This document shows, piece by piece, positions 37,486 to 47,521 of a stretch of DNA of 64,000 bases. The DNA lies in contig NZ_KB891590.1 of assembly GCF_000373485.1 (NCBI RefSeq), positions 13,610 through 77,609 on the forward strand. Direction: 5' to 3'. This stretch comes from Dasania marina DSM 21967 (GTDB lineage: Bacteria > Pseudomonadota > Gammaproteobacteria > Pseudomonadales > Dasaniaceae). The notes beneath the pieces were generated by a model that searched no databases, was not told the DNA's origin, and was given only the letters and a program-made list of their open reading frames with translations. Positions within the stretch are counted from its first letter, which is position 1. Each line of letters begins with the position of its first letter. A program made the translations under genes and the position numbers.

Positions 37486-37662
37486 TTAAATCGTTTGGCG
37501 ATACTAGTCTTATGCTCGGCGTTCCAAACGCTCTATTTGGACATGGCAAAAAATATGCGAAAAGAAAAGTTTGATCGTACAACCTGGGTGTAACAGCAAG
37601 GTCAACAGTCAAATATCTACGGAGTCCGAAAAATCAGGCGTAGCAACGCCATTCCGGAGAGC

Positions 37663-38100
37663 TTAGGCGTGTTTTGGGGGATGGAAAATACGAGAAGGTA
37701 GCGCGTAGCTACGAGGTTCGATGGCGCTAATGATCTGTGCGTGGCTGTTTAGGAGAAGATTAACCGGCAATGTTTGAAATGCCGCCACACCACTGCCCAC
37801 TACACAAGAGGTAGCACAGATACAATTATCACTACACATGTCACAATGCTCTGACGAAGAGTCGTCAGCACTTTTCTCGTGGCAAGGAACTTGGGGGGAA
37901 GCTCCCGGTAATTGAGCGGTGCCATCATGATGTCTGGCATGAGCTGATACATCTGCGTCGGCAACCATATCCATAAGTCTATCGACAGGTACGGAGGAAT
38001 GGGAACTATCCATCATCATTTTTGCAGGCATAGCGGCAGCCATTAGCGGCTGAACAATCAACCCCCATATGACTATGACTATACTGACAAAACGAATCAT
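37663..38100 (-). CDS. Secreted His/Cys/Met-rich protein (CopL-like)
   Basis: 145 residues from ATG 38100 (MIRFVSIVIVIWG), with AAGGG upstream; the frame extends to 38169. Signal peptide, a Met/His-rich segment (AKMMMDSSHSS, HARHHDG), then a cysteine cluster (CHEKSADDSSSEHCDMCSDNC and ICATSC) and a C-terminal SRIFHPPKHA. This fits the loosely conserved exported copper-resistance proteins of the CopL type, known from copLAB operons. The protein at 42590-42994 has the same layout, so the cluster has two. Confidence 0.65.
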   Translation of the reverse strand: MIRFVSIVIVIWGLIVQPLMAAAMPAKMMMDSSHSSVPVDRLMDMVADADVSAHARHHDGTAQLPGASPQVPCHEKSADDSSSEHCDMCSDNCICATSCVVGSGVAAFQTLPVNLLLNSHAQIISAIEPRSYALPSRIFHPPKHA

Positions 38101-38351
38101 GAATTTACCCTTATACGAAGAATCAATAGGGTACAGCCAGCAGCGCTTCCACGTATTGACCTGCATCAAGTGAGATGGACATAGGTTCTTTTCTAAGGTT
38201 CACTCCTGCCAAACTGAGTCTAAAATTCTAACGCTTAGCGCTACCACAACAATATAGTGGCTCAATCGTCTATAGCCTCATTTAGCTGCTTGCGTAACGT
38301 CTGCATATCTATCAGGCTGTTTTTCATTGCCCGATACCAGCAGACTTAGTA

Positions 38352-38708
38352 TTACTCAGCAGCGTCTATGGCTGCCTCTAGCTGCTGTAATGTTGTGCCC
38401 ATATCCTCGAGACTGTCTGTCATGACCTCCATATAGTCAACATCATAACGGCTGCTATTCGAGGGTATGGCTAAGCCATCTTTAGCTAAAGTATTTCTTA
38501 ATAGTAGGAGGGTACTATGTAATGTTGTCAGCTGATTGTTAAGGCTGCTTAGTTTTTCGGACGTGCTTGTTAACGCCAGATAATCGGCTTGATATTGCAA
38601 AAGGTAGCTACGTTTTTTGGCTAGCTCGCGTGCGGGATCTGCCCCGCTATGCGCAAGTGCTGTAGTGGCTAATAAAGAGGCTAGGACTAACCCAATAATA
38701 GTGTGCAT
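38352..38708 (-). CDS. Small periplasmic coiled-coil protein
   Basis: 118 residues. Signal peptide (HTIIGLVLASLLATTALA) cleaved before HSGADPAREL, then a helical protein with heptad-like Leu spacing (KLSSLNNQLTTLHSTLLLL). No Cys or metal motif after the signal peptide. Family unknown. It is 14 bp downstream of the monoheme cytochrome gene in the same direction, inside the copper cluster, so probably co-transcribed with it. Confidence 0.6.
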   Translation of the reverse strand: MHTIIGLVLASLLATTALAHSGADPARELAKKRSYLLQYQADYLALTSTSEKLSSLNNQLTTLHSTLLLLRNTLAKDGLAIPSNSSRYDVDYMEVMTDSLEDMGTTLQQLEAAIDAAE

Positions 38709-38722
38709 TATGGCTCCGCTCT

Positions 38723-39265
38723 TTAATGGTGAGGCTGCGTACTGCTGCTATTCCGTGCAGTAACAATTTGATATTGCAGTGGTGTAAGTTCAGGCAGTTT
38801 TTGTAAAAAAGCCACCATGGCCCATATACGCTCATCGTCATGGGTAGGCCCCCATGCAGGCATGCCCGATGCTTTAATGCCGTGTTTGATTATCCAAAAC
38901 TGGCGCCGACTATTTTGCACTGCATCGCCATGGCCTTTAGTTTTTAGGCTCAAATTGGGTGGCTTAGGGTATAGCCCTATACTCATATCACTTTGCTCTT
39001 GGCCAGGCTTTAAATGGCAAGCTGTACACATATCGTTATAGTCCGCGCCGCCTGCCAATAATAATTCTGGGTCATCTAAAGCTGGCACCCTGATATCTTT
39101 TGACGCTGACGCTACCGATTGCTCTCTTACCGTTTCTAATAACCAATAGCTTAATTTGTTATGGGGCACATCAGCTCCCATAGGATAAATACCTGCATAG
39201 ATATAAATTATAGCCGCCGCCAGTAAAGCGACCGCTATAACAATAAAGTATTTCACTACTCTCAT
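38723..39265 (-). CDS. Membrane-anchored monoheme cytochrome c
   Basis: 180 residues. An N-terminal helix (YFIVIAVALLAAAIIYIYA) anchors a periplasmic class I cytochrome c with CTACH (about residue 81) and a distal Met in ASGMPAWG. The ending is His-rich (TQPHH). Cytochromes of this kind accompany copper-resistance clusters with a PcoA-type oxidase, possibly as electron sink, but the partner is not shown by the sequence. Confidence 0.82.
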   Translation of the reverse strand: MRVVKYFIVIAVALLAAAIIYIYAGIYPMGADVPHNKLSYWLLETVREQSVASASKDIRVPALDDPELLLAGGADYNDMCTACHLKPGQEQSDMSIGLYPKPPNLSLKTKGHGDAVQNSRRQFWIIKHGIKASGMPAWGPTHDDERIWAMVAFLQKLPELTPLQYQIVTARNSSSTQPHH

Positions 39266-39365
39266 GGTTTATGTCCTGTTGATATCACATTAATTATGGA
39301 TAAGCACCGCTGTAACAGCCTGCAATGTGGCTGTTACACTATTGCGGTATTACTTACTAGTTAGA

Positions 39366-39677
39366 CTAATGGTTATGGCTATCGCTACCTTGCGGCTGAC
39401 CCATTTTGCTTTCGCTATGATCATGAATATCACCGGTGGTTTGCTGTTGATGGCTATCACCATGGCCCTCAGTAGAAGTTTGCTGCTGACAGCGTTTCAT
39501 CATTGCTACCATGACCGTATCCTTGGCATCCATTTTGCCATGCTCGCTGTTAGCCATAGCTTCACAGTTAGGCTTTTCAGCTTTAACGGCGTGCTGTGAA
39601 GGATCATGTGCATTAACAGCCGATGCACAAAAAAGGCTGGCGAGTAAAATGGCTACACTATAATTTGTATTTTTCAT
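39366..39677 (-). CDS. Small periplasmic His/Met-rich metal-binding protein
   Basis: 103 residues. Signal peptide (SVAILLASLFCASAVNA) then a hydrophilic chain with about one residue in five His, Met or Cys near the C-terminus (EGHGDSHQQQTTGDIHDHS, ending DSHNH). A likely copper sponge or periplasmic carrier, as its composition and neighbours (copB downstream in position, cytochrome) suggest; no defined fold. Its distance to the copB end is 56 bp upstream of it in transcription terms, so it may belong to another unit. Confidence 0.6.
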   Translation of the reverse strand: MKNTNYSVAILLASLFCASAVNAHDPSQHAVKAEKPNCEAMANSEHGKMDAKDTVMVAMMKRCQQQTSTEGHGDSHQQQTTGDIHDHSESKMGQPQGSDSHNH

Positions 39678-39734
39678 TTAATATTCCTAGATATTTTAAA
39701 ATATTGATTAATGCTCAATGCCTACGTACAGCTA

Positions 39735-40466
39735 TTAAAACCACGCACGTATACCGACTACCCATTGGCTGTCTTGAACATCATGACCGGCGCTACGCGC
39801 ATAGTCGGCGCTATTGCCAAAGCTCTTTTGCCAATTAATACCTATATAAGGCGCAAACTCGCGGCGAATTTCATAGCGCAATCGTAAACCCGCTTGCACA
39901 TCAGATAATCCAGAGCCTATACCTAACTCGCTATCGTTTTGGCCATAAAAATTGGCTTCAATTTCTGGGCTTAAAATCAGTTGTTGGGTGAACAGTATTT
40001 CGTACTCGGCTTGCACTCGCAGCGCGCTGCGGCCACTCTCACCGATAAATAAAGCGGTATCAATTTCAAAAAAATACGGCGATAAACCTTGCACACCAAT
40101 AACTGCCCAGTTACGGCTGGGTGTGGGTTTGCTATCTCGTCGCAGCCCAACTTGTAAATCCCAATAAGGAGCAATAGCTTGGCTATATAACGCCTGTAAC
40201 TCCAACTCTTCGGTGGCGCCATCTACCCGCTCCGCGTCGACTTTTAACCAGAGTTTTTGCAGGTCTTTACCCAACCAAGCCTGCCCCTCTAACACCCAGG
40301 GGTTATCCTCATCGCTATCGCGTACTTCTAACTGATCGATCATGACTTTGCTTAACAAGGGGTCATCTTTGCCACCGGCATACGCCGCGGGGCTTAGTGC
40401 GACTAACAACGACATTGCCGCTGCCGTAATACCTTTATGGCATTGTTGCTGACTACATTTTCTCAT
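39735..40466 (-). CDS. copB: Copper-resistance outer-membrane protein (PcoB/CopB)
   Basis: 243 residues. Signal peptide (AAMSLLVALSPAAYA), then the CopB beta-barrel: DPLLSKVMIDQLEVRD, WLGKDLQKLWLKVDAE and a C-terminal WVVGIRAWF with terminal Phe. Unlike long CopB forms, it has no Met/His-rich N-terminal insert; that role may be taken by the neighbouring multicopper oxidase. It lies 13 bp downstream of the oxidase gene in the same direction, the standard copAB order. Confidence 0.9.
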   Translation of the reverse strand: MRKCSQQQCHKGITAAAMSLLVALSPAAYAGGKDDPLLSKVMIDQLEVRDSDEDNPWVLEGQAWLGKDLQKLWLKVDAERVDGATEELELQALYSQAIAPYWDLQVGLRRDSKPTPSRNWAVIGVQGLSPYFFEIDTALFIGESGRSALRVQAEYEILFTQQLILSPEIEANFYGQNDSELGIGSGLSDVQAGLRLRYEIRREFAPYIGINWQKSFGNSADYARSAGHDVQDSQWVVGIRAWF

Positions 40467-40479
40467 TATTCAATTCTCC

Positions 40480-42456
40480 TTAGCTCACTCGCACTTCACG
40501 AAACATACCTGGCATGTGGTAAACCAAGTGGCAATGGTAGGCCCAGCGGCCTAAGGCGTCGGCGCTGACTAAGTAACTAATTTTTGAGCCCGGCTGCACG
40601 ATAACGGTATGTTTACGAGGAATGTAATCGGCATCGCCGGTTTCTAGTTCGCTCCACATGCCGTGTAAGTGCATGGGGTGAGTCATCATGGTGTCGTTGA
40701 CTAAAGTAAAGCGTACACGCTCGCCGTACTTCAATTGCAAAGGCTCTGCATCGGCAAACTTAATACCATTCACCGACCACATATAACGGCTCATATTGCC
40801 GGTAAGATGCAGCTCTATTTCCCTAGTAGGTTCGCGCGAATCGTGGCTGCGATATAAGTTTTTCAAGTCGCCATAATTTAATACCCGCCTACCGTACAAC
40901 TGCTGGTGGTTGCGCAAGCCTATGCCGGGATCATACAAGCCGCTTTGCGGGCTACCGGCCTGCATATCAACCTGCGGGCCAGCTTCACTGGCGTGATGAC
41001 TAATCTCTGCGCTGCTACCAAAACCAGCCTTGCCTAATGCTTGGCCGCCGCTATCGCTGCTGTGCTCAGCCATGGTTTTCATACCTGACATGGGTTGCTG
41101 GCTGTGATCCATACCTTGCATTGCCCCCATGTCGTGCTGGCTGTGATCCATCTTATCGCTGCCTTGCATGCTACTCATATCGTGCTGGCTGTGGTCCATC
41201 TTTTTGCTGGCTGGCATCTCGTGCTGGCTATGATCCATTTTTTTGCTAGCCGCCACTGCGCCCATGGCATGCTGGCTGTGATCCATGTCCATAGCCATAC
41301 CCATATCACGGTGCGATAACACGGGGGCTTTATCCATAGCCGGTATGGCTGCGCGCACGGAAGCGTCCGGGGTAAGGCTACCGCAGGCATAACCTGTTCT
41401 ATCTATCGTTTGGGCAAATAAGGTGTAGGCGCTATCGGCACTGGGCTCGACGATAACATCGTAGGTTTCGGCAACGCCTATACGAAATTCATCCACACTA
41501 ACCGGCTGCACATTTTGGCCATCGGCGGCTACCACGGTCATTTTCAAGCCGGGTATGCGCACATCAAAAATGCTCATGGATGAGGCGTTTATAAAGCGCA
41601 GCCGAATTTTTTCACCGCGCTTAAACAAACCTACCCAGCCATCGTCCGGGGTGACGCCATTCATAAGATAGGTGTAGGTATAACCGGTTACGTCTGAGAT
41701 GTCGGTTTCGCTCATGCGCATTTGATTCCACATAGCGCGCTCATCCCACGTTTGGGCTATGCCTTTTTCTTTGATATCACGCCACAGATCAGCGGCGGTG
41801 CGTTCGCGAAAGTTATAGTAATGGCTGAGTTTTTTTAGCCTGGCATAAATATCGTGAGGGGAATCGTCTGACCAATCCGATAGCACTACCACATGGTCTC
41901 TATCGTAGCTCACTGGGTCTGGCAGCTTGGGATCTATGACTATTGCACCATACACGCCAGTAGGCTCTTGAAAGCCCGAATGGCTGTGATACCAATAAGT
42001 GCCGCTTTGCTTAACATCAAACTGATATTCAAAACTGCTACCGGGTTTAATACCGGCGAAGCTTAAACCCGGCACCCCGTCCATACCCGTAGGTAAAATC
42101 ATGCCGTGCCAATGTATTGATGTGTCGACGGACAAATTATTTTTGACCCGCAGCGTCACCCTATCCCCTTCACGCCAGCGCAGTACCGGTGCCGGCAGCG
42201 AACCATTCACCGTGGTAGCCACGCTAGGTGCACCGGTAAAGTTTACATCTTGATAGCCTATGGTGAGATCAAACTGTTTGCCCCGCAGGGTGCTAGGCCC
42301 CGTGCGCGGCAATACTGATGCATTAGCGGTGCCTGTGCTCATTATCCCCATGCCCAAGCTCAACAAGGCTGAACCTGCAGCCATGCCGGTAACAAAGCGG
42401 CGACGAGAAACGGTAGACGAGCTTATCAAGCCCGATCCGTGTATTTTTTTGTTCAT
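40480..42456 (-). CDS. copA: PcoA/CopA-type periplasmic multicopper oxidase
   Basis: 658 residues from ATG 42456 (MNKKIHGSG), with AGAGG upstream. A Tat signal (SRRRFVTGMAAG), then three cupredoxin domains with all copper motifs: HWHGMIL, YWYHSHSG, HPMHLHGMW and WAYHCHLVYHMPGM (type 1/trinuclear). Between domains 2 and 3 is an unusual Met/His-rich linker with five repeats of MDHSQH. It oxidises Cu(I) to less toxic Cu(II) in the periplasm. It is called copA as in pco/cop plasmid systems; the same symbol is used for the unrelated ATPase at 24.7 kb. Confidence 0.95.
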   Translation of the reverse strand: MNKKIHGSGLISSSTVSRRRFVTGMAAGSALLSLGMGIMSTGTANASVLPRTGPSTLRGKQFDLTIGYQDVNFTGAPSVATTVNGSLPAPVLRWREGDRVTLRVKNNLSVDTSIHWHGMILPTGMDGVPGLSFAGIKPGSSFEYQFDVKQSGTYWYHSHSGFQEPTGVYGAIVIDPKLPDPVSYDRDHVVVLSDWSDDSPHDIYARLKKLSHYYNFRERTAADLWRDIKEKGIAQTWDERAMWNQMRMSETDISDVTGYTYTYLMNGVTPDDGWVGLFKRGEKIRLRFINASSMSIFDVRIPGLKMTVVAADGQNVQPVSVDEFRIGVAETYDVIVEPSADSAYTLFAQTIDRTGYACGSLTPDASVRAAIPAMDKAPVLSHRDMGMAMDMDHSQHAMGAVAASKKMDHSQHEMPASKKMDHSQHDMSSMQGSDKMDHSQHDMGAMQGMDHSQQPMSGMKTMAEHSSDSGGQALGKAGFGSSAEISHHASEAGPQVDMQAGSPQSGLYDPGIGLRNHQQLYGRRVLNYGDLKNLYRSHDSREPTREIELHLTGNMSRYMWSVNGIKFADAEPLQLKYGERVRFTLVNDTMMTHPMHLHGMWSELETGDADYIPRKHTVIVQPGSKISYLVSADALGRWAYHCHLVYHMPGMFREVRVS

Positions 42457-42589
42457 TACATACCTCTTTAAAGCCATGCCTTAGCGAACATGCTTATACG
42501 GCTATTAATGTATTTATGTTGCAATATGACAATTAACTACAGAAAAGTAAGACGTAAGTAGGCCAAATTTTAGGCGCACTTATCCTATG

Positions 42590-42994
42590 TTAGTGACGAA
42601 TAGGAGGACGATATAGGGAGTTGGCCAAGGTATTAAAGGCCATAGTATTACGATGGGGAGGCACGCTTGCGTGCAGCTTGCTAGCTAATAAAGGCGATGT
42701 AACAAAGGTGATTACCGTACTACAGCCACCTAAGCTACAGTCGCAACTAGGGCAGCAGCCCAGCTGGCTACTATCGCTAGCATTAGCTTGATGTTGGCTA
42801 TGATCCATAGCGCCCGCAGTCATAGTCATGCTCATAGCCATGTTCATAACTATAGTATCGGCCACCATTGTTTGTTGATGGCTGGCAGCCGATGACGCCC
42901 CCAAACAAGCCATACTGGCAGACGCTACCGCTTGGCCGGCTAAAGCCAGCATCAGCAGCACTGCTATAAGTTGTTTGAGTTTTGCTATATGCAT
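42590..42994 (-). CDS. Secreted Met/Cys/His-rich protein (CopL-like, second copy)
   Basis: 134 residues. Signal peptide (LLMLALAGQAVASA), a Met-rich run (VMNMAMSMTMTAGAMDHS), then a Cys pattern CCPSCDCSLGGC and a C-terminal SLYRPPIRH. Same architecture as the protein at 37663-38100 (metal-rich middle, Cys cluster, basic Pro end). It lies immediately upstream of the multicopper oxidase in the same direction, as copL does in copLAB. Probably a periplasmic copper-binding factor; the exact role is not known. Confidence 0.65.
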   Translation of the reverse strand: MHIAKLKQLIAVLLMLALAGQAVASASMACLGASSAASHQQTMVADTIVMNMAMSMTMTAGAMDHSQHQANASDSSQLGCCPSCDCSLGGCSTVITFVTSPLLASKLHASVPPHRNTMAFNTLANSLYRPPIRH

Positions 42995-43250
42995 GGGTAG
43001 TTCATCAGGTCTTTTAAGCGCTGCTAGCTAGTGAGCAAGAAGCTATGCTTGGGCCATTAAACGCCACAATAGTTCAAATTTAAGCGGCCTACAAGCGACT
43101 ATTACCGGCTGTAGCTTTCTACTACCGTCAGCATCTAGCGATAGTTAACATTGCGACAGCCGTCAAAGACTGTTCTTTCAAACTACCCGTCATCGCTGTT
43201 ATAGTTTTTAGGACGGTTGATAATCTATTTAACCTGACTATGGAGAAATA

Positions 43251-43838
43251 ATGTTTACACTAGCAGAACTACCCTATTCGGAAGACGCACTTAGCCCCCA
43301 TATAAGCCAACAAACCATCAGCTTCCACTACCATAAGCACCACCAGGGCTATGTCGATAAACTTAACCAAGCCTTGACGAAGGCTGATGCGCCTATGCAA
43401 GCTATGACACTAGAGCAGTTAATTAGCCATAGCGATGGTTCAATCTATAACTTGGCCGCACAGGTGTGGAATCATACTTTTTATTGGCAATCAATGTGCC
43501 CAAGCAACAACGGCAAACCTAGCGAGGCCTTGGCAAAAATATTGACAGAAAGCTTTGGCTCAGTGGATAGTTTTATAGAACAATTCACCGCTGCCGCCAC
43601 TCAGCAATTTGGTTCGGGCTGGGCATGGTTAGTAAAAAATAAAGATGGCTCATTAGCAATCACCTCCACCAGCGACGCCGTTAACCCGCTCAGCAATGGT
43701 CAACAACCCCTGATAACGCTAGATGTATGGGAACATGCCTATTACCTAGACTATCAAAATAAACGCCCCGATTATGTAACGAACTTTTTCGCTCACTTAA
43801 TCAACTGGGATTTTATAGAACAAAATCTTAATGCATAA
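43251..43838 (+). CDS. sodB: Iron superoxide dismutase
   Basis: 195 residues with TGGAGA upstream of ATG 43251. Metal ligands are in HYHKHHQGYVDKLN (His27 type), WNHTFYW (His) and DVWEHAYYLDY (Asp, His). QFGSGWAWL with Gln two residues before Gly favours the Fe over the Mn form. It detoxifies superoxide in the cytoplasm. On the opposite strand to the copper genes. A strong terminator follows. Confidence 0.95.
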   Translation: MFTLAELPYSEDALSPHISQQTISFHYHKHHQGYVDKLNQALTKADAPMQAMTLEQLISHSDGSIYNLAAQVWNHTFYWQSMCPSNNGKPSEALAKILTESFGSVDSFIEQFTAAATQQFGSGWAWLVKNKDGSLAITSTSDAVNPLSNGQQPLITLDVWEHAYYLDYQNKRPDYVTNFFAHLINWDFIEQNLNA

Positions 43839-43865
43839 TTCATGCACTTAGATACTGCACAAAAC

Positions 43866-43896
43866 AAAACGCCTAGCTAACCACTAGGCGTTTTTT
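43866..43896. terminator. Bidirectional terminator after sodB
   Basis: AAAACGCCTAG pairs with CTAGGCGTTTT around a short loop, followed by six T. It separates sodB from the convergent LysR gene. Confidence 0.9.
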
Positions 43897-43927
43897 CACT
43901 TTAGAAAACCAATTCAAAATAACACAA

Positions 43928-44848
43928 TTAACTTAGCAGTAAATTCCCCTGCCACTCTCCTTTTTGATGAACCTCTTTAACCGATTGTTTGATAATATCA
44001 ACGACAGCCATACCTGCTCTGGATAAAGTCCTATGCAGCGGAGAAATTAAATAAGCTTTCCTATAAATGGTCGGGTTTATAATACGCTGTGCTGTAAATT
44101 CGCCACCTTTAAGGCGATTAAAAAAAAGCGATGAGGGTATGATGACACTCCCAAATCCTGATTCAGCTAACGCTAAATCACCCATCGCAGAGCCAAGCCC
44201 TGGTACAATATTTAAGGACACTCCGGTTTCTTTTTGAAATTTTTCATAAGTCAGGTAGGCGGACGACTGATCTCGGTTCGAGATAATTGAATACTTAGCC
44301 AGCTCGCTAAACTCAACTGATTCTTGCTGAGAAGAACCTTTCCCAACTAAAAAAAACTCCTCTTCTATCAACGCATCACATTGGTAGCGCTGCTGATCTT
44401 TAATATCGAAAGTAATCATTAAATCGATTAAATCAACATCAAACAACTTTTGTAAAAAAGGCGTTTGCGAGTCGTCTAGTTCCACTTCTATTTCTGGATA
44501 TTCCTTGATAAGGGCTTTATAAATAGGCACGCCCAGCACATTAGAGACCCCCTGTGTACAGCCTATCCTCACCAAGCCGGAAGGGTTGCTATGAAAACTC
44601 TTAACAGAAGATTGGGCAGTATCGACCTGTTTCAAAATAGAATAGGCATATTTTAAAAAATGCTTACCTGGATCAGTGAGCTTAACCCCCCTACTATTTC
44701 TATCAAACAATTTCACATCAAGGCCATCTTCAAGGCTTTTAAGACTAAGACTCAACGCGGGGTGACTAAGATGCACCTTCTCACTGGCCACCCGCATGTT
44801 TTCCGCTTCAGCAATGGCGATAAAATGTCGTAATTGTCTTAATTCCAT
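43928..44848 (-). CDS. LysR-family transcriptional regulator
   Basis: 306 residues from ATG 44848 (MELRQLRHFIAIAEAENMR); the frame extends to 44899 without a better start. The N-terminal winged helix (RQLRHFIAIAEAENMRVASE, then HLSHPALSLSLKSLEDGLDVK and LFDRNSRGVKLT) is typical, followed by a periplasmic-binding-protein-like effector domain. It is divergent from the TonB-dependent receptor, so it is probably the regulator of the receptor-sulfatase locus. The effector cannot be inferred. Confidence 0.9.
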   Translation of the reverse strand: MELRQLRHFIAIAEAENMRVASEKVHLSHPALSLSLKSLEDGLDVKLFDRNSRGVKLTDPGKHFLKYAYSILKQVDTAQSSVKSFHSNPSGLVRIGCTQGVSNVLGVPIYKALIKEYPEIEVELDDSQTPFLQKLFDVDLIDLMITFDIKDQQRYQCDALIEEEFFLVGKGSSQQESVEFSELAKYSIISNRDQSSAYLTYEKFQKETGVSLNIVPGLGSAMGDLALAESGFGSVIIPSSLFFNRLKGGEFTAQRIINPTIYRKAYLISPLHRTLSRAGMAVVDIIKQSVKEVHQKGEWQGNLLLS

Positions 44849-45051
44849 GGTGCCTCGATGAGATTTTATAGAAACAAAGTGTTTTGCATAACTTACCACT
44901 CAATTAAGTATATTAAAATATATTTATACCAAGGTTCTTACTACAGTATTTAAAAGCTTAATAACAGCGGCTCGTCTCTACTGATAGGGAATGGTTAAAT
45001 AACCACAAATAAAATAATCAAACACCATAAACTGGTTAGGGGATAAAGCAC

Positions 45052-47398
45052 ATGACTATCAACAGCTATTTAGCTCATAACAATCGTATGTACAAACTCA
45101 TAGCAGCTATAGGGTTAGCTTCGCTATCAACCACAGCCACTGCAGCTACACTGGAAGAAGTTGTGGTTACCGCCCAAAAGCGATCTGAGTCATTACAAGA
45201 TGTAGGCGCAGCCGTGTCCGCCATGACTAGTGACGATCTCAACCGGCTCAATATTAAAAGCGGTCGGGATCTCTTTGATCGCCTACCGAATATATCACTG
45301 CAAACCAATGCCTCAGAATCACAGGCACAGGTATCTATGCGTGGCCTAAGCTTTTCAACCTTTAATCTGAATGCAGTTCAGCCTGTGGGCTTATTTCAAG
45401 ATGAAATTAATTTGAACTCACCTCAAGCTAGCGGCTTGTTTCTATTCGATTTAGAACGAATTGAAGTTGTGCGCGGCCCTCAAAACACACTGTATGGCCG
45501 CAATACCACCGGTGGCGCAGTTAACTTTATCAGTAAACGCCCCAAGGTAGGGTCTGGCACTACTGGTGACATCGCAGTCACTTATGGTCGCTTTAATCAA
45601 CTTGATTTCGACGCCGCCGTGGGTTTTGATCTGGGCGATACTGCTGCCGCACGTATTGCCGTTAACTCACGTGATAGAGATGGCATATTCGATAATAAGT
45701 TTACCGGCGATGATGACTCTGAACAGGACAAAAAGGCCATTCGAGCCCAGCTTGTATGGGAGCCATCCGATGAAACAGAAATACTTTTCAACTACCACTG
45801 GGGGCAGGTTGATGCCGACTCCCGCCGCATTAAAACTATTGGATTGCTAGACCCTAATAATATTGACGCCTCTACCGTGGACTTTAAGAACGGCTTAACT
45901 GGCAACTGTCCACTACCCGGCAAGGGTGACCTAGGTAGCGGCTGCGTCAGTGCAAATTGGGCCGGTGACCAGGGATATGCCGATACTGATGACTTTGATA
46001 TTAGCGCCGACCTAACCTCACCCATAGACAAAATAACCGATTGGGGAAGCTTCTTAAATATTACCCATGATTTCTCATCCTTTACGCTGACATCCATTAC
46101 AGGTTACAAAGAAAACGAATTTAGATTTGCTCATGATGATGATGCCTCACCCTTTACAGTTTACAGTTTATAATTTTTATCAAAATGCCGATCAGGAACA
46201 AATTTCACAAGAGTTACGCTTTTCTTCACCGGAAGATCAAGACACACGCTGGATAGCTGGACTTTATTATTTTAAAGAAGACCTAGACGCCGAAGTTATA
46301 ATTTCTTTACCGCAGGCTAGAGCCGGAATGGGAGGCGGCCGATCTTCGCGATTAATACAGTCGGATACTGTTTATTCTGGTTTTTCAGAATTCGAATGGG
46401 ATATTAACGATAAACTAACCCTGATTGTAGGTGGACGTTATTCAGAAGAGAAAAAAGACGGTAGCGGTGAGGTGATACGCACTCAAACTGCAGGTCTCGC
46501 CGCTGTCACTGATGGCTCTGATGGCCTGCGCTACCAAGATCTGCTGAACAATGGCGCAGAAATATTATTTCCCAAGTCAGACTTTAGTAAAACCTGGCGC
46601 GACTGGGGTGCAAAATTCGGACTCGAATATAAAATGCAAGATGACACACTAATCTACGCCAGTGCTTCACGCGGCATCAAAGCAGGTAGTTTTGCTACCG
46701 GACCTGCGATTATTGCCGGCGGAGGTCTTGATAAACCCGTTGATCCAGAAACCGTATGGGCTTATGAGGTTGGGGTTAAAACAGATTGGTTAGAGCGCAG
46801 CTTGAGAACTAATCTTGCTGTTTTTTACAACGACTACCAAAATCAACAACTGCAAACTTTCGTAATCATTGCGGGCGAGCAAACCGGCAACCTAGTCAAT
46901 ATTGACTCTTCTAGTACTGCCGGCGTAGAGCTTGAATTGAACTGGTTACCACAATCCGTAGAAGGTCTTAGTGTAGATGTAAATATGGGCTGGCTAACCA
47001 CCGAAATCAAAAAAGATGACACCACAGGTAATGATCTTGAAGGCAATAACCTGGTCAACTCACCAGAGCTGACCGCAACAGTCGTTATCAGGAAAGAGTG
47101 GGATGTGAATTGGACAGAGGGCGGAATCTTCTCAATACAGCTAGATGGTAATTACACCGCCGAAAGAGAATTTGATATCGGTAATAACCCGCTACTAACT
47201 GCCGACAGCTACACTATTTTTAATGCATCAGCATCCTATCAATTTGGTCAGGAGCAACAATATACTGCTTCAGTATGGGGTAAAAATATTACTAATGAAT
47301 TGTACTTCCAAAATATGGCCGAAGGCGTTTCCGGTGACATCCAAGCTTATATCAATAACCCTGCCAGCTATGGCGTAACCCTAAGCGCCTCTTTTTAA
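45052..47398 (+). pseudogene. TonB-dependent receptor frameshifted by a 7-bp duplication
   Basis: The first frame (45052-46173) has a signal peptide, a TonB box (LEEVVVTAQKR), the plug (RGLSFSTFNLNAVQPVGLF, ERIEVVRGPQNTLYGRNTTG) and the first barrel strands, then ends early. The second frame (from about 46150) continues the barrel, PFTVYNFYQNADQEQISQEL, to the terminal Phe at 47398. At 46156-46169 ACAGTTT occurs twice; removing one copy joins both frames perfectly into 779 residues. So the only lesion is a 7-bp tandem duplication. Followed by a terminator and a sulfatase gene; it would import a sulfated organic compound. Confidence 0.9.
46156..46169 (+). repeat. Tandem 7-bp duplication (ACAGTTT) in the receptor gene
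   Basis: Two adjacent copies of ACAGTTT. With one copy the receptor frame is open; with two it is shifted by +1. The same repeat structure is used by slipped-strand phase switches, but here only two copies are present. Confidence 0.9.
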
Positions 47399-47467
47399 AC
47401 TGGCCTTAAAAGCCCTCAAAGGCGAAAGGATAACCCACCGCCCTTGAATATCACTACTCCCTCTTCT

Positions 47468-47488
47468 GGCCCTTTGCGGGCCTTTTTT
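47468..47488 (+). terminator. Rho-independent terminator after the receptor gene
   Basis: GGCCC-TTTGC-GGGCC followed by six T. It sits within the frame upstream of the sulfatase and argues that the sulfatase starts after it. Confidence 0.85.
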
Positions 47489-47521
47489 AAAACGATCAGA
47501 CATCAATCTAGGAGATATTCT

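Noticed and set aside
37340-37612. 90-codon minus-strand frame
   Set aside because: Competes with the better supported methyltransferase fragment in a neighbouring frame and shows no family.
41037-41319. Plus-strand frames opposite the MDHSQH repeats
   Set aside because: Antisense shadows of the repetitive multicopper oxidase linker.
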